Source of the DNA: Rubrivivax sp.
GTDB lineage: Bacteria > Pseudomonadota > Gammaproteobacteria > Burkholderiales > Burkholderiaceae_C
NCBI GenBank assembly: GCA_024641965.1
Contig: JAHECC010000008.1
Location: 1-48,730 of the forward strand
Length of the DNA stretch: 48,730 bases
Reading direction: 5' to 3'
The notes beneath the pieces were generated by a model that had not been told where the DNA came from, did not search any database, and saw only the letters and a program-made list of their open reading frames with translations. The position numbers and the translations under genes were made by a program. Of this stretch, positions 8,350-20,026 are shown one piece after another (positions within the stretch are counted from its first letter, which is position 1; each line of letters opens with the position of its first letter).

Positions 8350-8430
8350 TGGTCCCACCCCCGCAGCGGCTTCGCCGCTCCCCCTCAAGGGGGCGCCACC
8401 TTCGGACTGGCAAAGCCAGATCCGAGGTGG
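8350..8430 (+). repeat. Three-hairpin dispersed repeat, copy A
   Basis: It starts right after the desaturase stop codon. Hairpin I is AGCGGC-TTC-GCCGCT (8365-8379). Hairpin II is CCCCCT-CA-AGGGGG (8380-8393). Hairpin III has outer arms CCACC (8396-8400) and GGTGG (8426-8430), a mid section TCGGA/TCCGA and the inner stem CTGGC-AAA-GCCAG. The same layout recurs at 13268 and 47639. Resembles REP-type intergenic elements. Confidence 0.85.
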
Positions 8431-8447
8431 CCGCTGGATCTTCCACC

Positions 8448-8484
8448 AAAGCAAATGGCCCGCATCGCGGGCCATTTGCTTTTC
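8448..8484. terminator. Bidirectional intrinsic terminator (desaturase / rpmG)
   Basis: A perfect 16-bp stem, left arm 8448-8463 and right arm 8467-8482, with loop ATC, built around GGCCCGC/GCGGGCC and flanked by AAA on the left and TTTT on the right. It can end transcription of the desaturase gene from the left and of the trxB-rpmB-rpmG group from the right. Confidence 0.92.
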
Positions 8485-8506
8485 GGGCAGCCCAGTAGGC
8501 CGCGCC

Positions 8507-8677
8507 TTACTTCAGCTTGGTTTCCTTGTAGGCCACGTGCTTGCGCGCCACGGGGTCGAACTTGTTGAATTCGAGCTTGCCCGGGGTGGTCTTCTTGTTC
8601 TTACTGGTGGTGTAGAAATGCCCGGTGCCCGCCGATGACTCCAGCTTGATCTTTTCGCGTCCGCCTTTGGTGGCCAT
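8507..8677 (-). CDS. rpmG: 50S ribosomal protein L33
   Basis: A 56-residue protein, [20 protein letters not shown] at the start and [13 protein letters not shown] at the end, matching bacterial L33 over its whole length. It lacks the four zinc-binding cysteines of the C+ form, so it is the C- (zinc-independent) type. AGGAG lies 7-11 bases before the ATG. It follows rpmB by 21 bp on the same strand and ends just before the strong terminator at 8448-8484. Confidence 0.96.
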   Translation of the reverse strand: MATKGGREKIKLESSAGTGHFYTTSKNKKTTPGKLEFNKFDPVARKHVAYKETKLK

Positions 8678-8698
8678 GGTCTCGCTCCTGGTTCAGGT

Positions 8699-8932
8699 TC
8701 AGATTTCGCCGCGCTTGCGCAGGTCGGTCAGCACTTCGTCGATGCCCACCTTGTCGATCAGGCGCAGCGCCGAATTGCTGATGCGCAGGCGCACCCAGCG
8801 GTTCTCGCTCTCGACCCAGAAACGCCGGTAGTGCAGGTTCGGCAACCAGCGACGCTTGGTTTTGTTGTTGGCGTGGGAGACGTTGTTTCCCACCATCGGG
8901 CCCTTGCCCGTGACTTGACAGACGCGTGCCAT
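8699..8932 (-). CDS. rpmB: 50S ribosomal protein L28
   Basis: A 77-residue protein beginning [20 protein letters not shown] and ending TDLRKRGEI, the standard length and sequence pattern of L28. A GGAG ribosome binding site stands 8-11 bases before the start. Together with rpmG it forms the usual rpmBG pair of the large ribosomal subunit. A TATACT -10 with a TTCATG -35 at 17-bp spacing lies just upstream and overlaps the end of trxB. Confidence 0.97.
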   Translation of the reverse strand: MARVCQVTGKGPMVGNNVSHANNKTKRRWLPNLHYRRFWVESENRWVRLRISNSALRLIDKVGIDEVLTDLRKRGEI

Positions 8933-8980
8933 GACGCTTCTCCGTAGGTTGGTGCTGCCGCAGTTCCGGCAAAGCCCGCG

Positions 8981-13267
<4,287 letters not shown>

Positions 13268-13348
13268 CCCCCCCCCCGAAGCGGCTTCGCCGCTCCCCCC
13301 CGGGGGGGAGCTGACTGCGGCCCGGCAAAGCCGGTTCCGTGTCAGCTG
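13268..13348 (+). repeat. Three-hairpin dispersed repeat, copy B, with a ten-C tract
   Basis: It begins directly after the ftsK stop with ten consecutive C (13268-13277). Hairpin I, AGCGGC-TTC-GCCGCT, is at 13280-13294. Hairpin II is seven C followed by seven G (13295-13308). Hairpin III has outer arms AGCTGAC and GTCAGCT (ending 13347) around CCCGGC-AAA-GCCGG. The lolA start codon lies only 5 bases past the right end. Confidence 0.85.
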
Positions 13349-13352
13349 CTTG

Positions 13353-13970
13353 ATGCGTGGCATCAGCAGTGCCATTTGCTTGCTTGGGTTGTGGGCCTCG
13401 GCGACGGCCGCTCGCGCCGACGCGCTGGACACCTTGCGTGACTTCGTGCGCGACGTGAAATCGGGGCGCGCCGCCTTCACCCAGACCGTGACCTCGGCCG
13501 ACGGTGCGAAGCAGAAGACCTCCAGCGGCCACTTCGAGTTCGCGCGGCCGAATCGTTTCCGCTTTGCCTACACGAAACCGTTTGAGCAGCTCATCGTCTC
13601 CGACGGACAGAAGGTCTGGATCTACGACGCCGACCTGAACCAGGTGACGGTGCGAAAGTTTTCGCAGGCCCTGGGCGCCACGCCGGCGGCGTTGCTGGCC
13701 GGGGCATCGCTGGATGCGTCCTTCGAGCTGGCCGTGCAACCTTCGGCCGAAGGCATCGACTGGGTGCTGGCCACGCCGCGCCAGAAGGACGGCGCCTTCC
13801 AGTCGATGCGCATCGGCTTTCGCGGCACCGCGCTGGCGTCAGTGGAGATCCACGACAACTTCGGCCAGCGCTCATTGCTGCGCTTCAGCGACTACAGCGC
13901 CAGTCAGGTTATCCCGGAGCAGAACTTCCGCTTCGTGCCGCCGAGTGGCGCCGACGTGATCGAACAGTAG
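13353..13970 (+). CDS. lolA: Outer-membrane lipoprotein carrier protein LolA
   Basis: A 205-residue periplasmic chaperone that moves lipoproteins from the LolCDE complex to LolB at the outer membrane. An N-terminal signal peptide (about 1-22, ending ATAARA) precedes DALDTLRDFVRDVKSGRAAF. HFEFARPNRFRFAY and IVSDGQKVWIYDADLNQV are typical LolA segments. The start at 13353 is chosen because it gives a proper signal peptide; it has no ribosome binding site and abuts repeat copy B, so expression may depend on upstream transcription or on the repeat. rarA follows 7 bp later, and ftsK-lolA-rarA is a common gammaproteobacterial and betaproteobacterial order. Confidence 0.93.
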   Translation: MRGISSAICLLGLWASATAARADALDTLRDFVRDVKSGRAAFTQTVTSADGAKQKTSSGHFEFARPNRFRFAYTKPFEQLIVSDGQKVWIYDADLNQVTVRKFSQALGATPAALLAGASLDASFELAVQPSAEGIDWVLATPRQKDGAFQSMRIGFRGTALASVEIHDNFGQRSLLRFSDYSASQVIPEQNFRFVPPSGADVIEQ

Positions 13971-13977
13971 CCGGGAC

Positions 13978-15330
13978 ATGGACGCGCAGGAGCCGCTGTT
14001 CGACGCCGATGCGGCGCCGCCCGGCCATGCCGATACGCCGCCTGGTGTGGACGCACCGCTGGCCGAGCGGCTGCGACCGCGCACCCTAGACGAAGTTGCC
14101 GGCCAGGCGCATCTGCTCGCACCCGGCAAGCCCTTGCGCGTGGCCTTCGATTCGGCGCACCTGCATTCGATGATCCTGTGGGGCCCGCCGGGTGTGGGCA
14201 AGACCACGCTCGCACGGTTGATGGCCGGCGCGGTGGTCTCTGATTTCATCGTGCTGTCGGCCGTGCTGGCCGGCGTCAAGGACATCCGCGACGCGGTCGA
14301 GCGCGCCAAGGCGTCGCGCCGCCAGGGCCGCGCCACGGTGGTCTTCGTCGACGAGGTGCACCGCTTCAACAAGGCGCAGCAGGACGCCTTCCTGCCGCAT
14401 GTCGAATCGGGCTTGTTCACCTTCATCGGCGCGACCACCGAGAACCCGTCCTTCGAGGTCAATGCGGCGCTGCTGTCGCGCGCCACGGTGCATGTGTTGA
14501 AGTCGCTCGAAGCTGCGGATCTGTCGTGGCTGCTGCAGCGCGCGCAAGCCTTGCTCATCGCGCCGCCGCTGGCCGATGCCGCTCGCCAGAGGCTGCTGTC
14601 CTTTGCCGATGGCGACGCGCGGCGCCTGCTCAATGCCTACGAGAACGTCGCCAACCTGGCCGCGCGCGATGCGGCTGTCGACAGCATCGGCGAAACCTTG
14701 CTCGAACAGGCGTTGGGCGAACAACTGCGCCGCTACGACAAGAGCGGCGACCAGTTCTACGATGCCATCTCGGCGTTGCACAAGTCGGTGCGCGGTTCCG
14801 ACCCCGATGCCACGCTGTACTGGCTGGCGCGCATGCTCGACGGTGGTGTGGACCCGCGCTACGTGGCGCGGCGTCTGCTGCGCATGGCCAGCGAGGACAT
14901 CGGCCTGGCCGACCCGCGTGCGCTGCGCCTCGTGGTCGATGCGGCATCGGTCTTCGAGCGCCTGGGGTCGCCCGAGGGCGAACTGGCGCTGGCGCAGGCG
15001 GCGGTGTACCTGGCGATGGCACCGAAGTCGAACGCGCTGTACAGCGCCTGGAATGCGGTGCGCGATCTGGTGCGCAGCGATGGCACCCGGCCGGTGCCGG
15101 CGCACCTGCGCAATGCGCCGACGCGGCTGATGAAGGAACTGGGGCATGGCCGGGACTATCGCTACGCGCACGACGAAGCCGGTGGCTTCGCCGCCGGCGA
15201 GAACTACCTGCCCGAGGGATTGCCGCGCACGCGCTTCTACGAACCGGTGCCGCGCGGCCTCGAACTGCGCATCCGCGAACGCCTGGCCGAACTGCGTGCG
15301 CTGAATGCCAAGGCCGGCAAACCCGGCTGA
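13978..15330 (+). CDS. rarA: Replication-associated recombination protein A (MgsA/RarA AAA+ ATPase)
   Basis: A 450-residue AAA+ protein related to clamp-loader and RuvB ATPases that acts at stalled replication forks. Walker A GPPGVGKT is at 69-76, Walker B FVDEVHRFNK at 123-132, and the sensor region contains GATTENPSFEVN. The C-terminal half, including MLDGGVDPRYVARRLLRMAS and ALYSAWNAV, is the family's tetramerisation domain. A short N-terminal extension (about 28 residues) precedes the LAERLRPRTLDEVAGQ start of homology and contains QEPLF, which resembles a clamp-binding motif. Cotranscribed with lolA. Confidence 0.94.
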   Translation: MDAQEPLFDADAAPPGHADTPPGVDAPLAERLRPRTLDEVAGQAHLLAPGKPLRVAFDSAHLHSMILWGPPGVGKTTLARLMAGAVVSDFIVLSAVLAGVKDIRDAVERAKASRRQGRATVVFVDEVHRFNKAQQDAFLPHVESGLFTFIGATTENPSFEVNAALLSRATVHVLKSLEAADLSWLLQRAQALLIAPPLADAARQRLLSFADGDARRLLNAYENVANLAARDAAVDSIGETLLEQALGEQLRRYDKSGDQFYDAISALHKSVRGSDPDATLYWLARMLDGGVDPRYVARRLLRMASEDIGLADPRALRLVVDAASVFERLGSPEGELALAQAAVYLAMAPKSNALYSAWNAVRDLVRSDGTRPVPAHLRNAPTRLMKELGHGRDYRYAHDEAGGFAAGENYLPEGLPRTRFYEPVPRGLELRIRERLAELRALNAKAGKPG

Positions 15331-15430
15331 GCCACTTTCTTGGAGCGTCGGATGCATGCCTGCCAAGGGGGAAAGCCCGTGCCTGCGCGTCCGACCGCGG
15401 CCCCTAGAATGGCCGCGCCTCAAGGGAGCG

Positions 15431-15446
15431 TGGCACGTGCCATGCT
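15431..15446 (+). promoter_or_regulatory. Candidate sigma-54 promoter of livHMGF
   Basis: TGGCACG (15431-15437), four bases, then ATGCT (15442-15446) matches the sigma-54 consensus TGGCACG-N4-TTGC(A/T) at 11 of 12 defined positions, with the GG and GC pairs at the right distance. The predicted transcript start is near 15457, 35 bases before livH. The first 12 bases, TGGCACGTGCCA, are also a perfect palindrome. A weaker sigma-70-like TAGAAT lies at 15405-15410. Confidence 0.6.
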
Positions 15447-15491
15447 TCGCCTCAGCCCCCGCCCAGCGCGGCGACTACAGGGAAAGCTTCA

Positions 15492-16415
15492 ATGGATACC
15501 TTCATCCAGCAGATCATCAATGGTCTGGTGCTCGGCAGCATGTATGCCCTGGTTGCACTGGGCTACACCATGGTGTACGGCATCATCAACCTGATCAACT
15601 TCGCGCATGGCGAGGTGTTGATGGTGGGCGCTCTGGTCAGCTGGACGGTGGTCACTGCATTGGCCGACATGGGGCTGCCGGGCTGGCTGCTGCTGCTGAT
15701 TTCACTGGTGGCGGCGATCCTGGTGTGTACGACCTTGAGTTTCACCGTCGAGAAGATCGCCTACCGACCGTTGCGCAGTGCGCCGCGGCTGGCGCCGCTG
15801 ATCACCGCCATGGGCGTGAGCCTGCTGCTGCAGACGCTGGCCATGATCGTCTGGAAGCCCACCGTCAAGTCCTACCCGATCCTGCTGCCGATGGAGCCGT
15901 ACCACATCGGCGGCGCGGTCATCAACACCGTGCAGATCTGCATCCTGGTGTCTACTGCGGTCACACTGGCGGCGCTGATGTTCCTGGTCAACCGCACCAA
16001 GCTCGGCCGCGCCATGCGCGCCACCGCCGAGAACCCGCGCGTGGCCGGCTTGATGGGCGTGCGCCCCGACACGGTGATTTCGGCCACCTTCATCATTGGC
16101 GCGTCGCTGGCTGCGCTGGCCGGTGTCATGTACGCCGCCAACTATGGTTCGGTGACGCATATGATGGGCTTCCTGCCGGGACTGAAGGCCTTTACCGCGG
16201 CGGTGTTCGGCGGCATCGGCAACCTGGCTGGTGCCATGGTCGGCGGCGTACTGCTGGGCTTGATCGAGGCCCTGGGCGCCGGCTACATCGGCGACTTCAC
16301 CGGCGGCGTGCTCGGCAGCCACTATCAGGACGTCTTCGCCTTCATCGTGCTCATCCTGGTGCTGACCTTGCGACCGCAGGGCCTGATGGGCGAACGCGTT
16401 GCCGACCGGGCCTGA
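15492..16415 (+). CDS. livH: Branched-chain amino acid ABC transporter permease LivH
   Basis: A 307-residue inner-membrane permease of the HAAT family. Eight or so hydrophobic helices fill the protein; typical segments are GLVLGSMYALVALGYTMVYG near the start and the loop GRAMRATAENPRVAGLMGV, which contacts the ATPase, near two-thirds. GGGAAAG precedes the ATG by several bases. It opens the livHMGF operon and lies 46 bases after the sigma-54-like promoter. No binding protein (LivK) is encoded here, so a separate gene must supply it. Substrate could also be short amides or urea, as related systems differ mostly in the binding protein. Confidence 0.93.
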   Translation: MDTFIQQIINGLVLGSMYALVALGYTMVYGIINLINFAHGEVLMVGALVSWTVVTALADMGLPGWLLLLISLVAAILVCTTLSFTVEKIAYRPLRSAPRLAPLITAMGVSLLLQTLAMIVWKPTVKSYPILLPMEPYHIGGAVINTVQICILVSTAVTLAALMFLVNRTKLGRAMRATAENPRVAGLMGVRPDTVISATFIIGASLAALAGVMYAANYGSVTHMMGFLPGLKAFTAAVFGGIGNLAGAMVGGVLLGLIEALGAGYIGDFTGGVLGSHYQDVFAFIVLILVLTLRPQGLMGERVADRA

Positions 16416-16428
16416 GGGGAGCACCGAC

Positions 16429-17511
16429 ATGAAGAACAAACTCGTGGTCTTCCTGGCCTGCGGCTTGGCGCTGCTGGTGCTGCCGCTGGTGGCGCAGCAG
16501 TTCGGCGATGCCTGGGTGCGCATCATGGACATCGCGCTGCTGTACGTGATGCTGGCCCTGGGGCTGAACATCGTCGTCGGCTACGCCGGCCTGCTCGACC
16601 TGGGCTACGTCGCCTTCTACGCCGTGGGCGCCTACATGTTCGGCCTGCTGGCCGGCCCGCACCTTTGGGAGACCTTCCCCTGGATCAAGGCGATGTTCCC
16701 AGACGGCATGCATGTGGTCTGGTGGTTGGTCATTCCCTTGGGTGCCTTTCTGGCCGGCGCCTTCGGCGTGCTGCTCGGTGCACCGACGCTGCGGCTGCGT
16801 GGCGACTACCTGGCCATCGTCACGCTCGGCTTCGGCGAGATCGTGCGCGTGTTCCTGAACAACCTCGACGCGCCTGTGAACATCACCAACGGCCCGAAAG
16901 GCCTGGCCGGCATCGACTCGATCAAGTTCTTCGGCCTGGACCTGGGCCGCTCGACCGAGTTGTGGGGTTTTCCGATCTCCTCCGTCACGCTGTACTACTA
17001 CCTGTTCCTGACGCTGGTGATCTTCAGCGTGATCGTGTGCTACCGGCTCGAGCGCTCGCGCATCGGTCGCGCCTGGATGGCGATCCGCGAGGACGAGGTC
17101 GCCGCCAATGCGATGGGCATCAACACGCGCAATCTCAAGCTGCTGGCCTTCGGCATGGGCGCCACCTTCGGCGGCATCTCCGGCGCGATGTTCGCGTCCT
17201 TCCAGCGTTTCATCTCGCCGGAGTCCTTCTCGTTGCAGGAGTCGATCATGATCGTCGCCATGGTCGTGCTCGGCGGCATCGGCCACATCCCCGGCGTGAT
17301 CATCGGTGCGTTGCTGCTCGCGGCGCTGCCCGAAGTGCTGCGCTACGTGGCCGACCCGCTGCAGGGCATGACGGGTGGCCGGCTGGATGCATCGATCCTG
17401 CGCCAGCTGCTGGTCGCGCTGGCCATGATCAGCATCATGCTGGCGCGCCCGCGCGGGTTGTGGCCATCGCCGGAGCATGGCAAGGCCGCGCCGGCGCCGG
17501 TGCAGAAGTGA
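16429..17511 (+). CDS. livM: Branched-chain amino acid ABC transporter permease LivM
   Basis: A 360-residue second permease of the same transporter. Family features are GLNIVVGYAGLLDLGYVAFY in the first third and GRAWMAIREDEVAANAMGI, the ATPase-contacting loop, later on, followed by GGISGAMFASFQRFISPESF. The start is ATG 16429 with GGGGA 9-13 bases upstream; the in-frame codons before it overlap livH. Ten bp downstream livG begins. The C-terminal tail (RPRGLWPSPEHGKAAPAPVQ) is cytoplasmic. Confidence 0.94.
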   Translation: MKNKLVVFLACGLALLVLPLVAQQFGDAWVRIMDIALLYVMLALGLNIVVGYAGLLDLGYVAFYAVGAYMFGLLAGPHLWETFPWIKAMFPDGMHVVWWLVIPLGAFLAGAFGVLLGAPTLRLRGDYLAIVTLGFGEIVRVFLNNLDAPVNITNGPKGLAGIDSIKFFGLDLGRSTELWGFPISSVTLYYYLFLTLVIFSVIVCYRLERSRIGRAWMAIREDEVAANAMGINTRNLKLLAFGMGATFGGISGAMFASFQRFISPESFSLQESIMIVAMVVLGGIGHIPGVIIGALLLAALPEVLRYVADPLQGMTGGRLDASILRQLLVALAMISIMLARPRGLWPSPEHGKAAPAPVQK

Positions 17512-17521
17512 GGGGCTGCAA

Positions 17522-18295
17522 ATGACGGAAGTCCTGAAGGTTGCAGGCGTGTCGAAGCGATTCGGCGGCCTGCAGGCCCTTTCCGATGTCGGCATGACCA
17601 TCCTGCCGGGCCAGGTGTATGGCCTGATCGGCCCCAACGGCGCCGGCAAGACCACGTTCTTCAACGTGCTCACCGGCCTGTACACGCCCGATTCGGGCAG
17701 CTTCGAACTCGGCGGCAAGACCTACAAGCCGACGGCGGTGCACGAGGTGGCGCGCGCCGGCATTGCGCGCACCTTCCAGAACATCCGCCTGTTTGCCGAA
17801 ATGACGGCGCTGGAGAACGTCATGGTCGGCCGCCATGTGCGTACGCATTCAGGCCTGCTCGGCGCGATCTTTCGCACCGGCAGCTTCAAGGCCGAGGAGG
17901 CCAAGATCACGGCCCGCGCGCAGGAACTGCTGCACTATGTGGGCATTGGGCATTTCGCCGAATACAAGGCGCGTACCTTGAGCTACGGCGACCAGCGGCG
18001 GCTGGAGATCGCGCGGGCATTGGCCACCGACCCGAAGCTGATCGCGCTGGACGAACCAGCGGCGGGCATGAACGCCACCGAGAAGATCGTGCTGCGCGAG
18101 CTGATCGACCAGATCCGCAAGGACGGGCGAACGATCCTGCTGATCGAGCACGACGTGAAGCTGGTGATGGGCCTGTGCGACCGCGTCACCGTGCTCGACT
18201 ACGGCAAGCAGATTGCCGAAGGCACCCCCTACGACGTACAGCGCGACGAGAAGGTCATCGAGGCCTATCTCGGTGCCGACCACAAGGCGCACTGA
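17522..18295 (+). CDS. livG: Branched-chain amino acid ABC transporter ATP-binding protein LivG
   Basis: A 257-residue ABC ATPase. Walker A is GPNGAGKTT, the Q-loop lies in ARTFQNIRLF, the signature is LSYGDQRRLEIARAL and Walker B with switch is LIALDEPAAGMN, with the H-loop in LIEHDVKLVM. The C-terminal IAEGTPYDVQ and EAYLGA tail is characteristic of LivG. ATG 17522 is preceded by GAGGGG. It overlaps the operon without gaps: livF begins one base after its stop. Confidence 0.95.
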   Translation: MTEVLKVAGVSKRFGGLQALSDVGMTILPGQVYGLIGPNGAGKTTFFNVLTGLYTPDSGSFELGGKTYKPTAVHEVARAGIARTFQNIRLFAEMTALENVMVGRHVRTHSGLLGAIFRTGSFKAEEAKITARAQELLHYVGIGHFAEYKARTLSYGDQRRLEIARALATDPKLIALDEPAAGMNATEKIVLRELIDQIRKDGRTILLIEHDVKLVMGLCDRVTVLDYGKQIAEGTPYDVQRDEKVIEAYLGADHKAH

Positions 18296-18296
18296 G

Positions 18297-19028
18297 ATGG
18301 GAACTTCGCAGATGAGCAACGCGGTCATGCTGAAGGTGGGCGACCTGAAGGTGGCCTATGGCGGCATCCAGGCCGTCAAGGGCGTCAGCTTCGAGGTCCG
18401 CCAGGGTGAACTGGTCAGTCTGATCGGGGCCAACGGCGCCGGCAAGACCACCACCTTGAAGGCCATCACGGGGCTTCAGCCCGTGGCTGGCGGCGAGATC
18501 AGCTTCATGGACCGCAGCCTGCGTGGCCAGGGTGCCTGGGACCTGGTCAAGCAGGGCCTGGTGATGGTGCCCGAAGGGCGCGGCTGCTTCACGCGCATGA
18601 CCATCACCGAGAACCTGATGATGGGCGCCTTCGTACGCAACGACGACGAGATCGAGGCCGACATCGACAAGGTGTTCGGCATCTTCCCGCGCCTGAAGGA
18701 GCGCCGATCGCAGTTGTCGGGTACGTTGAGCGGCGGTGAGCAGCAGATGCTGGCCATGGGCCGGGCACTGATGGCGCGGCCGAAGGTGCTGCTGCTCGAC
18801 GAGCCGTCGATGGGCCTGTCGCCCCTCATGGTGGACAAGATCTTCGAGGTCGTGGCCGAAATCCACGGCCAGGGCACGACGATCCTGCTGGTCGAGCAGA
18901 ATGCCAGCCGCGCGTTGCAGTTGGCTAACCGCGGCTACGTCATGGAGTCCGGCGAGATCACGATGAGCGGCGATGCCAAGGAACTGCTCAACGACCCGAA
19001 GGTGCGTGCGGCCTATCTCGGCGAGTGA
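18297..19028 (+). CDS. livF: Branched-chain amino acid ABC transporter ATP-binding protein LivF
   Basis: A 243-residue second ABC ATPase of the transporter. Walker A is GANGAGKTT, the signature LSGGEQQMLAMGRALM, Walker B VLLLDEPSMGLSP, and the LVEQNASRALQLANRGYVME segment and VRAAYLGE end are those of LivF. ATG 18297 is one base after the livG stop; ATG 18312 (MSNAVMLKV) is a possible alternative. It closes the operon; 61 bp later a small cysteine-rich reading frame begins. Confidence 0.95.
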   Translation: MGTSQMSNAVMLKVGDLKVAYGGIQAVKGVSFEVRQGELVSLIGANGAGKTTTLKAITGLQPVAGGEISFMDRSLRGQGAWDLVKQGLVMVPEGRGCFTRMTITENLMMGAFVRNDDEIEADIDKVFGIFPRLKERRSQLSGTLSGGEQQMLAMGRALMARPKVLLLDEPSMGLSPLMVDKIFEVVAEIHGQGTTILLVEQNASRALQLANRGYVMESGEITMSGDAKELLNDPKVRAAYLGE

Positions 19029-19051
19029 CGAAGCCTAAACTGCGATGTGAG

Positions 19052-19068
19052 CGCGGCGTGTTGCCGCG
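19052..19068 (+). other. Small hairpin between livF and the microprotein gene
   Basis: CGCGGC-GTGTT-GCCGCG forms a perfect 6-bp stem with a 5-base loop. No T-run follows, so it is not a classical terminator; it may mark the end of the liv mRNA or lie in the leader of the small gene. Confidence 0.35.
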
Positions 19069-19089
19069 TGGCACGCGAGGAGCGCTGAA

Positions 19090-19230
19090 ATGACCTTATG
19101 CCCGATCGCCGTCGTGGCCGGCTGCCAGAAGTGCCCGGCCTTCAAGGTCTGCCCGCTGAAGACCGTGCTTGGTGACCAGCCGAGCAAGCCGCCCTCCGGC
19201 GGTGGCGATGCGCCGAAATCCAAGCCGTAG
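19090..19230 (+). CDS. Cysteine-rich 46-residue protein of unknown function
   Basis: A short frame with an AGGAG ribosome binding site 9-13 bases before its ATG. The protein starts MTLCPIAVVAGCQKCPAFKV and has four cysteines at 4, 12, 15 and 21 (C-x7-C-x2-C-x5-C), followed by a low-complexity tail rich in Pro, Gly, Ser and Lys. Four closely spaced cysteines fit a zinc or iron-sulfur site. I recall similar short proteins in betaproteobacterial genomes, annotated only as hypothetical. It follows livF by 61 bp on the same strand and converges with the TetR gene. Confidence 0.7.
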   Translation: MTLCPIAVVAGCQKCPAFKVCPLKTVLGDQPSKPPSGGGDAPKSKP

Positions 19231-19257
19231 CCGTTTGCCCGGGGCGCAGGCAGCCGG

Positions 19258-19866
19258 CTACCGCGCCGCCAGGCCGTCGAACCAGCTCCTCAGCACCAGT
19301 TCCACGACCTGCTCGTCACTGTACTTGCCGGTGCTCTTGAGCACGGCGAGCACGGGGTCGCAGGCGCGCGCGTACAGCGTGTAGAGCACCAGCTCCGGGG
19401 GCAGGTCGGCAGCAATCCGGCCCGCGGCCTGCGCGGCCATGATCCAATCGCCCAAGCGCTCGCTCAACTGCATCAAGCGGTCGACATAGTCGGTGCTGGC
19501 TGCCAAGGCGGCGCGCAGGGCCGAGTTCTGCGTCGGCAGCGATGGCATCTCGCCGGCGAGTTGTTCGTGCATGGCCCAGCGCGCCACGGCCTTGAGCTGC
19601 GCGTCTGCAGGCGCCGCCTTGTCGTTGCCAAGCCGCTCGACTTCGGCCAGCGCCTTGTCGAGCACACGCTGCATGGCCGCGCCGGCCAGCGCCTCCTTCG
19701 ATACGAAGTGCTTGTACAGGCTGGCTTTGGCAATGCCCACATCGGCTGCCACCTCGTCGACCGTCATCTGATCGAAGCCCTTTTCGGCCAGCAGGCGGTT
19801 GACCGAACTGACGATGGCGTCTTCACGCACACGCAAAACCTGATCGCGAAACGAAACCTTGCTCAT
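19258..19866 (-). CDS. TetR-family transcriptional regulator
   Basis: A 202-residue repressor-type regulator. The N-terminal helix-turn-helix includes AIVSSVNRLLAEKGFDQMTV and EVAADVGIAKASLYKHFVSK, typical of TetR; the C-terminal half is a helical ligand and dimer domain with no readable ligand. ATG 19866 is chosen because TACAAT (19878-19873 on the minus strand) stands six bases before it, arguing for a leaderless mRNA; ATG 19893 is an alternative. It is divergent from the fasciclin lipoprotein gene, and two operator-like sequences lie between them. Confidence 0.88.
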   Translation of the reverse strand: MSKVSFRDQVLRVREDAIVSSVNRLLAEKGFDQMTVDEVAADVGIAKASLYKHFVSKEALAGAAMQRVLDKALAEVERLGNDKAAPADAQLKAVARWAMHEQLAGEMPSLPTQNSALRAALAASTDYVDRLMQLSERLGDWIMAAQAAGRIAADLPPELVLYTLYARACDPVLAVLKSTGKYSDEQVVELVLRSWFDGLAAR

Positions 19867-19902
19867 CCCTAGATTGTAAGCAGTAGCACTCATCAGGATG
19901 CA

Positions 19903-19938
19903 ATGAGACCATATAGTTCTCATGAAAGACCATACGGT
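19903..19938. promoter_or_regulatory. Operator-like sites between the TetR and fasciclin genes
   Basis: A palindrome with arms ATGAGA (19903-19908) and TCTCAT (19918-19923) around nine bases overlaps a direct repeat GACCATA-NN-GT, found at 19907-19917 and 19928-19938, exactly 21 bp (two helical turns) apart. Such arrangements are typical of TetR binding; the adjacent regulator is the natural candidate. Confidence 0.55.
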
Positions 19939-20026
19939 ACATAGGAAATACCGAGTAGTTCAAACTTCGTGGCCTCAACTATCGGCGCGTGTCGATAGAG
20001 GACTTCTCAACCCTTTGGAGACGACG

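Noticed and set aside
8350..8430. CRISPR or insertion-sequence end as explanation for the repeats
   Set aside because: The copies are kilobases apart, have no spacers, no flanking transposase and no target-site duplication.
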